Shown: piece after piece, positions 8,768 through 14,353 of the stretch
Position numbering within the stretch: position 1 is the stretch's first letter
How the letters are laid out: each line of letters opens with the position of its first letter
Source of the DNA: Zelonia costaricensis
Lineage: Eukaryota > Euglenozoa > Kinetoplastea > Trypanosomatida > Trypanosomatidae
DNA length: 18,375 nucleotides
Assembly (NCBI GenBank): GCA_030849075.1
Contig: JASAOO010003032.1
Coordinates: 1-18,375 of the forward strand
Direction of reading: 5' to 3'
Program-made: the position numbers and the translations under genes
The notes under the pieces: model-generated
Database searches by the model: none
Seen by the model: the letters and a program-made list of their open reading frames with translations, nothing else
Told to the model about the DNA's origin: nothing

Positions 8768-8811
8768 TCCCTCCCCCCGTGTCGTCGATGAGGGAGGGGG
8801 GAGGGGAGGGG
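8768..8811 (+). other. C-run/G-run hairpin overlapping a G-quadruplex motif
   Basis: TCCC-T-C6 at 8768-8778 faces G6 at 8796-8801 plus AGGGG, giving a near-perfect stem of about 10 bp around a 17-nt loop. The G side (8792-8811, runs of 3, 6, 4 and 4) is itself a G-quadruplex motif, so the two folds would compete. Confidence 0.55.
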
Positions 8812-9219
8812 CGCAGCGTTGGTGCGGCTAGGTTCTACCCTCCTCCCTCCTTTCCCCCAAAAGAGGTATGCCGAGTCATACTTCCTTCTTCTTCTTTTTA
8901 TTTCCCGTCCCGTGTGCGTTCCTTTACCTCTGGTGTCAAAGGGGGCAGTAGGTGTGCTTGTTTGTGTTGCTAGGTTGGCCGCTCTCTCTCTTTTAGTTCT
9001 TTCTCTCTTCACTTCACCTGGTACCTTGGCATGTACTCGGCTCCTGGGCCCCCCTCCCCTCCCCCCCTCCCCAACTCTCATCTCATTCCGGCGATATTTA
9101 TTTTGCACTGTTTTTAGTGTCTCATGTGCGCCCCTCCGCTCTTTCCACGTGCGTGAGTGGTGGTGAGTCCATCGTGTTGTCGACACGCTTCCGTGCCCGT
9201 GTCTCCTCCCCCGACCTCG

Positions 9220-9470
9220 TGGCTTTGCGCCCTGATGGCAATGCGCACCTGCGCGCGCGGCGGATGGCCGTTTCAGCATTTCTCAGGCAGGAAACTGACG
9301 TGTTTTCCGCTCTGTTCGTAAGTTGAGTGCCGCGAGCGGTATGGTCGGGGGTCGGGGGTGGGGAAGGGGCCTCCCCCCTCCCACCATGCGGCGCGCCAGC
9401 GGCGTGGCGTGTCTCGCTAAGCACAATGAGCGTTTGACGTCTGGGGGGTAGCTGGCTTCCCTAGATCCCC
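9220..9470 (+). repeat. Second structured GC-rich island; carries a 27-nt element shared with gene 3's 3' flank
   Basis: The segment 9228-9254 (CGCCCTGATG, four variable bases, TGCGC, two variable bases, CTGCGC) matches 17164-17190 at 22 of 27 positions, including the first ten bases exactly. Further on are a G-quadruplex motif (9347-9369) and an inverted repeat pairing GGTGGG (9357-9362) with CCCACC (9380-9385) and GGGG with CCCC inside it. A dispersed, SIDER-like mobile relic is possible; the family assignment is uncertain. Confidence 0.35.
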
Positions 9471-11460
9471 GAAGAAAGCAACTGTGTGTGAGTTTGTGTG
9501 TTTGTGTGTGTGTGTCCGTGAATGTGTGAGGTGTGTGGGCTAGAGAGAGAGGGAAGGGGACCGACACATGCACAAGAGCGTGCGTAGACGAGAGCGGAGG
9601 GGAGAGGGTGTGGCGATGGCGAGTAGGCGGCTCGGTGAGGGACGCGGCAACTCTCCTTGTTGCCTTACCCCTGAAGCGGATGGGTGCGTCTGTGTCCGTG
9701 GGTGTTTGTGTGCTTTTTATAAACTTGATTATCTCGAGACGCATCCCACTTCGCCGTGCCCCGCTCTCTCCTCACCCCCTTCTCTCTTCTCTCTTCCCTT
9801 CTTCTTGCCCATAGCTTCAAGACGCACACACACACACTCACGCACACACACGCACTCCGCACTCCTGCGGTCGCGCTTTCTGTTACCCTACCCGCTCTTT
9901 GACAGGCACGTCCTCCAGGTGCTTCGCCGGTCTCGTGCAGGTATGTGAGCGTGTGTGTTTGTATGCGTGTGCGTGTATGGATGCTGTAAGTGTGAGGGAG
10001 GCCATGTGCTTTTGGCCCACTCTTTCCTCTCTCGTGTTGCCGCCGCCTTCTCTGGCGCCATTGGGACGCCGCTTAATAGGCACGGACTTGCGGCACATCG
10101 CCGTGCCCCTCGTCCGGGTCCTTCACACAGACACTCACACTCGAAACCAGTGTAAACCAAACTCTAGAAAGGAAATACGCTAGACCACGAAAAAAGCAGA
10201 GTACGATGTATGCGTGCTGCACTGCAGTGATGGAGAAGCGCGTGACGCGTGCCGCACTCACTCCACAACCTCCCGCGGCGCCTTTTGTTTTTCTTCTTCT
10301 GCACACCTCGCCAGCACTTCACAAGGAGGCGGGTGGGGTGGGGATGGCGTGCCGCACAGGGAAGGGAAGAAAGGAATGCGAAGCTCAGCATCGCTCTTCC
10401 GTGTGCCGGCTGCGATCTGCTGCCGCCGCGTCCCTAAACGGCGGAAAGGCGGTGCTAAGCGTTAATGGCGAGCGTGCAAGGCGACTTGCGATGGTGGTCC
10501 TGACACCCGCGTCCCGAGGACGGTGCCCTCGTGTCTCCTCCTCTCTCATTTCTTTCTGCAGAAGCTCATTCCTTGTTCACCCTCCTTGTTGTTTTCCTTC
10601 CCCGGTTTCTTCCGTTCCGGCTGCTTCGCACCCTCACGTAACACGTGGTGGGATTGGCGCACGCGACACCTTCGCTTCACACAAACACAAACACCTACAC
10701 ACCGCCTCTCGCCACCTCTCTCGCCGACTTCACTGACGAGTGCATACACTTGCCCCTTCGTCATCTCGTTCCGCCAAGCTGCTTCCATCGAGCTCCCCAT
10801 CTCTGCAAACCCCTCTCTCCTCTAGCGTTGCCTCCTGCCCGCCAAAAAGAGCAAGGCTGGCTGCCGTTCCCATTCGTATTCTGGAGCGTGTGTGAGAGTG
10901 CGTGCGTGCGTGTGTGTGTCTGCACGTGAGGTGTGCTACCCATCTGGTCGAGCTCTTTACACTCCCCCGACTCCGCTTTCCCCCCCTCTGCGCCGGAGTG
11001 CACAACGCGACTCGTTCAACCCGTCGTTGCGCTGCACCTCAGCCTTGCAACATCGCCGCACCGCCGCTATCTCCCTCTCCCGGTGTCTCTGTCCGTCCGC
11101 GTACCCCACTGTCATTGCTGCCCGTCGCCAACGCGCCCCTACGCCTACGCACAAACCCACGCAGACACGCGATTTCTTTCGCTTTCTCCTCTGCACTTCA
11201 ACACCTCCCCCCCCTCTTGCGTGCGCTGTACCCGTTGGCTTCCACCCCGCCTAAGCACTGCCTTTCTGCTCCGCTTTCCATCTCTTCTGTCTTGGTGTGT
11301 GTCTCTTCTCGGTTGCCGTGTAACCGCAGTGCCTCCTCGTTTCCCTTCAGCCTCGTCTTCTTCTTCTCTTTCTCACAACACACACACCCACGCCCCCACC
11401 CACACGCCCACACACGTCCGTCGTTCTCTTCCCTCCGTCTCTAAGGAAAAGCTGCGTGGC
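9471..11460. other. Non-coding region preceding gene 2
   Basis: TG-rich at about 9481-9530, CA-rich at about 9828-9852, and pyrimidine-rich from about 10520 to 11460. A purine/mixed island at about 10160-10520 has balanced composition and a perfect palindrome CACTGCAGTG (10220-10229), but no credible open frame. The region presumably covers the distal 3' UTR of gene 1 or untranslated spacer. No RNA gene was recognised. Confidence 0.65.
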
Positions 11461-11505
11461 CTTCTCTCTCCCTCTTCCTCTCCTATTTGTCGGGCATCTC
11501 CTTAG
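11461..11505 (+). promoter_or_regulatory. Polypyrimidine tract and spliced-leader acceptor for gene 2
   Basis: A 28-base tract of C/T (11461-11488) precedes CGGGCATCTCCTTAG, with the AG at 11504-11505. This would give a 36-nt 5' UTR. The TAG at 11503-11505 is in frame with gene 2, fixing 11542 as the first possible start. A second acceptor AG at 11444-11445, after TCTCTTCCCTCCGTCTCTA, is a plausible alternative; no ATG lies between it and 11542. Confidence 0.65.
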
Positions 11506-11535
11506 CGCGCGCACACACACACACACGCGCGCGCG
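11506..11535 (+). repeat. (CG)3(CA)7(CG)5 alternating purine-pyrimidine tract in the gene 2 5' UTR
   Basis: Thirty bases alternate pyrimidine-purine without interruption. The CG ends are self-complementary and could close a hairpin with the CA repeat as loop. It fills nearly all of the predicted 36-nt 5' UTR and ends six bases before the start codon. As DNA it is an ideal Z-forming sequence. Confidence 0.85.
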
Positions 11536-11541
11536 TTCGCC

Positions 11542-12474
11542 ATGCAGGCTCTATCGAAGGACCTCCAGCTGTACGCCAGCGGCCAGCGGCGCCGGCCGAT
11601 GCTCATCTACGAGCCCAAGGCCAATCTTGTCTCCGAGACGCTCATGCGCCTCTTCGAGCAGTCGCACTGCGACACCGAGACCTCCGCGTTCCTCACCCGG
11701 TCCCGCGACATGAGCGTGTGGAAACTCATGGTGGCCGACTTTCTGTCCCTCTTCCTCTCGCGCACCACCGCCCACGGCTTCGTGGGGCGCGGCGTCATGT
11801 TTGTCTACTCCACAGAGCAGATTTGCCGCCTCCTGCGCCCCCCGCAGGCCCCGCTGTCGGCGCCGCTCTCGTCAGCCTGCCAGTTCGAGAGCCTCCTGGA
11901 CATCGGCGCCGGCGATGGCGGGGTGACAGCAAAGATGGCGCCACTGTTCAAGAAGGTGTACGCGACGGAGTTCTCAGCCTCGATGCGGTGGCGGCTGCGC
12001 CGCCGTGGGTACGAGGTTCTGCCGCACGAGGACCCTTTCCACTTCAACGGGCCGACGCAGCTCCTGGAGCGGCGGTACTTCGACGTGATTGCGTGCAACA
12101 ACGTGCTGGACCGGGCGGATATGCCACGCACGCTGCTGCGGGAGATGCGGGACTCGTTGAAGCCGAACGGGCTGCTCGTGCTCGCCGTGGTGCTGCCGTG
12201 GTGCCCATTTGTTGAGGACGGGACGCGGCAGCAGCGGCCGACGGAGGCGCTGCCGATGCAGGGCGGAGAGTGCTGCAAGGGCGCCTGCTTCGAACAGTCC
12301 ATGTGCAAGCTGGTGGAGAACGTGCTGGTGCCGATGGGCTTTGACCTTGTGCGCTGGACGCGGCTGCCGTACCTGTGCGAGGGTAACCTCCGCATCGAGT
12401 ACGCCTTGCTCAACGACGCCGTTTTCATTCTGCGCAGGCGGGAGGGCTTCACCGACGAGCCCGCCAGCGCCTAG
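11542..12474 (+). CDS. METTL9: METTL9/DREV-family protein-histidine N-methyltransferase
   Basis: This 310-residue protein is close to the length of animal METTL9. The family uses S-adenosylmethionine to methylate His side chains in His-x-His motifs; that activity is known for the mammalian enzyme and inferred here. Family landmarks appear in order. FLSRT..HGF.GRG.MFV (71-88) lies ahead of the Rossmann fold. SAM motif I is LLDIGAGDGG (118-127). The acidic post-I residue is Glu143 in VYATEFS. FDVIACNNVLDR (180-191) is followed by the helix RTLLREM and KPNGLLVLAVVLPW (207-220). RLPYLCEG (274-281) and DAVFIL close the fold. No signal peptide or membrane segment is evident. A Cys cluster (C244, C245, C249, C255) lies in the variable region before the last helix. 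The start at 11542 is the first in-frame ATG after an in-frame TAG. The gene is complete and shows no frameshift. Gene 1 in the same transcription unit carries a His-x-His tract, a possible substrate. Confidence 0.94.
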   Translation: MQALSKDLQLYASGQRRRPMLIYEPKANLVSETLMRLFEQSHCDTETSAFLTRSRDMSVWKLMVADFLSLFLSRTTAHGFVGRGVMFVYSTEQICRLLRPPQAPLSAPLSSACQFESLLDIGAGDGGVTAKMAPLFKKVYATEFSASMRWRLRRRGYEVLPHEDPFHFNGPTQLLERRYFDVIACNNVLDRADMPRTLLREMRDSLKPNGLLVLAVVLPWCPFVEDGTRQQRPTEALPMQGGECCKGACFEQSMCKLVENVLVPMGFDLVRWTRLPYLCEGNLRIEYALLNDAVFILRRREGFTDEPASA

Positions 12475-13486
12475 GCCCGGCGTCCTCGCACATCATCAGT
12501 CTGCGCCTCCCCTCCTCCCCATCCTGCGTCCTCGTGCCCGCTGAGCTGGACGCTGCACCAGCGCGTCGAGCGTCGGAAGCAGGGAGGCGACGCGTTGTCT
12601 GCCGGCATCACAACGACGGAAGCATCGTGTGTCAGCGAAGGGAAACGAAACAACAAAGCAAAACACAACAGAAAGAGCATTATGTCAGTGCACACCTGTC
12701 GCCGTTTTACGTGTGCGTTTCGTGATGACGACGAACGGAGGATGTGGGCGGCACCCTCACCGTCCCGTGCTCGATCCCTCTTTTTCCCGAAGTCGCTTTT
12801 GTTCCCCAGCCGGCGGGATGTTGATGCCGTCACGCGGAGTGTTGCTGCTGGCCTGCGTGTGTTTGTGTGTGTGTGCGCCTCTTTTTCCGCCTCCACTCTG
12901 CGGTGCGTTAGTGGTGTTCCTTCCCTTTTACCTCGTCTCTCCCCACCTCTCTCCTGCCACGTCGTATCCCCACGCTGGCACGGGCGCCTCGATCACCGCC
13001 GCCCCCTTCCCCCCACCCTTTCTTCTCTTCTAGCTTTTCTAATTTCGACACTCACCTGTTTCGCCTCTTGTGCTGCAGTTGATGGAGTTTTTTTTCTGTT
13101 TTTCTTCGCTCTTTCATGTTTTCCGTGTTCGCTTCTGGTTCTTGTCGGCTCTTCTTTCTCGTTCGTTCGTGTGGGGTGCTTGCGAGGGGAGGAGGGCGGA
13201 CCTCTTGCTTTGGGGACGAGTGTGGTGAGAGGGAGAGAAACCCGAGGCTAGGTCACGTGTCTGTGTGCATGTTTGTGTGGCTGATGGAGACAACACGGAG
13301 GGCGTGCAGTTGGGAGTGCCGCCACAACTGCTGCGGTGCGCTCACTGTCTGCCCGTGTGACTGCGAGCTCGATCGTGGCAGCGCACAAGCTGCTTCTTCC
13401 TCCCTTCCTCCATGTGGAGTGAAGGAAACCTCAGCCGCCTCTCCTGGTCGTGTCACACGTCGTGTTCGCGAGTGTGCTCGCCAGTT

Positions 13487-13507
13487 GGGGGTGGCCGAGG
13501 CCCCCCC
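13487..13507 (+). other. GC-rich hairpin (possible stem-loop)
   Basis: GGGGG (13487-13491), a bulged T and GGCC (13493-13496) pair with GGCC (13499-13502) and CCCCC (13503-13507). Because only GA separates the arms, the innermost pair would open to form the loop. It is one of several G-run/C-run stems scattered through the non-coding DNA of this window. Confidence 0.55.
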
Positions 13508-13797
13508 TCCCCCGCGCCCACGCCACGCCCACGACCAACCCTCCTCTCTCTTCCCCCTCTTCTCCCCCCTCTGTGCACTTCACTGGATGAGTTGCCCGCC
13601 GTCACCCCCCTCACTTGGTTTCTTGTTTCTGTTTGTTTGTTTTACGGAATAGGAAAAGAAAAGAAGAAGTCGAGTGAACGTCGATAAAAGTTTGCATCGG
13701 CACACAAAACGACTTCACAGGAAGCGCTCGTGCGAATGTGCTTCGGGACAGCGATGTCTCTCGCGCGTGGCGGCGGCGCGCGGCACGCGTGAGGGCA

Positions 13798-13902
13798 CGT
13801 GCGTGTGTCTATGTTTGTGTCTGTGTGTGTGCCTGCGTGTGCCTGTGTGTGTGTGGCTGTCGGCGTGCGTGTGCGTGTACGTGTGTGTGTGTGTGTCTGT
13901 GT
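13798..13902 (+). repeat. Degenerate TG-rich microsatellite tract
   Basis: About 100 bases are dominated by TGTG interrupted by C, A and T, including pure TG runs near 13821-13830 and 13881-13894. No coding potential is apparent. This is typical trypanosomatid intergenic sequence. Confidence 0.85.
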
Positions 13903-14195
13903 CAGAGTTCAGCTCTCACCCAACCCCCTCCCCCCAAAGCGCTAAAGACTCCACAGGATAGAAGAGAGCACCCGTGAGGCGGTAGCGCTCGCACAAGAGC
14001 CTGTGCGCGACCAGCTTGCCCCTCTCCTGCCTCCTTGGCTTTCTGTCCCGCGAAGCAGCGTTGCCTCGACGCGCACGTCGGCTTCCTACACGGAGAGAAC
14101 TGCTCCAGCGTGTTACCCTTCCCCCCGCTCTCCCATCCACCGGCACTGGCGCGTTTCCGTACCCACGCGCATGACACCGCGTCACTCTACCCCTC

Positions 14196-14243
14196 CGGAC
14201 TCCTTCCCTTTTTTTCCACTGCCCCGTCACACCTCTTCCACAG
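14196..14243 (+). promoter_or_regulatory. Polypyrimidine tract and spliced-leader acceptor for gene 3
   Basis: TCCTTCCC followed by seven T and a further pyrimidine-rich stretch leads to CTCTTCCACAG, with the acceptor AG at 14242-14243. The predicted 5' UTR (14244-14353, 110 nt) contains an (AC)12 run and no ATG. The site lies downstream of the in-frame ATG at 14171, which excludes that ATG from the mature mRNA and supports 14354 as the start. Confidence 0.7.
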
Positions 14244-14284
14244 GGAACGCCACCGACCAACATCCCCGCACAGTCACGCATCCA

Positions 14285-14308
14285 ACACACACACACACAC
14301 ACACACAC
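14285..14308 (+). repeat. (AC)12 microsatellite in the gene 3 5' UTR
   Basis: Twelve perfect AC units lie between the predicted spliced-leader acceptor and the start codon of gene 3, 45 bases before the ATG. The placement resembles the CA run in the gene 2 leader. Confidence 0.9.
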
Positions 14309-14353
14309 GGAGGAACAAGTCGTGCACCCCACTTGCGGCACCCCGCGCGCGTC

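Larger units (their letters stand above)
7641..9219. other. Non-coding region in the gene 1-gene 2 gap
   Basis: Mostly pyrimidine-rich, with a (CCCCT)6 run at 8573-8602 and a T-run at 8631-8640. Purine islands lie at about 7800-7910 and 8640-8710. The longest open frame across it (361 codons from 7591) encodes Ser/Pro/Leu/Phe/Arg low-complexity sequence with no domain and is not credible. The T-run followed by AAG at 8647-8649 resembles a trans-splice acceptor, but the first ATG after it (8749) opens only 27 codons. Confidence 0.6.
12475..14195. other. Non-coding region between gene 2 and gene 3
   Basis: It probably comprises the gene 2 3' UTR and the gene 3 upstream spacer. An A-rich island lies at about 12633-12680, pyrimidine-rich DNA at 12890-13140, a second A-rich island at about 13645-13710 and a long TG tract at 13798-13902. 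A hairpin at 13487-13507 pairs GGGGG with CCCCC and GGCC with GGCC. Open frames of up to 218 codons (12595-13251) change composition along their length and show no domain. Confidence 0.65.

Noticed and set aside
10220..10229. Perfect palindrome CACTGCAGTG
   Set aside because: Ten bases is short enough to arise by chance in a window of this size, and nothing around it suggests function.
12595..13251. 218-codon open frame after gene 2
   Set aside because: It mixes an A-rich island, TG repeats and T-rich DNA with no consistent codon bias, no domain and no convincing acceptor just upstream.
14003..14353. 117-codon N-terminal extension of gene 3 (frame open upstream, with an ATG at 14171)
   Set aside because: The upstream end begins at GTG, not ATG. 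The in-frame ATG at 14171 lies before the strong acceptor AG at 14242-14243. The extension encodes CA-repeat His-Thr runs and pyrimidine-tract residues.
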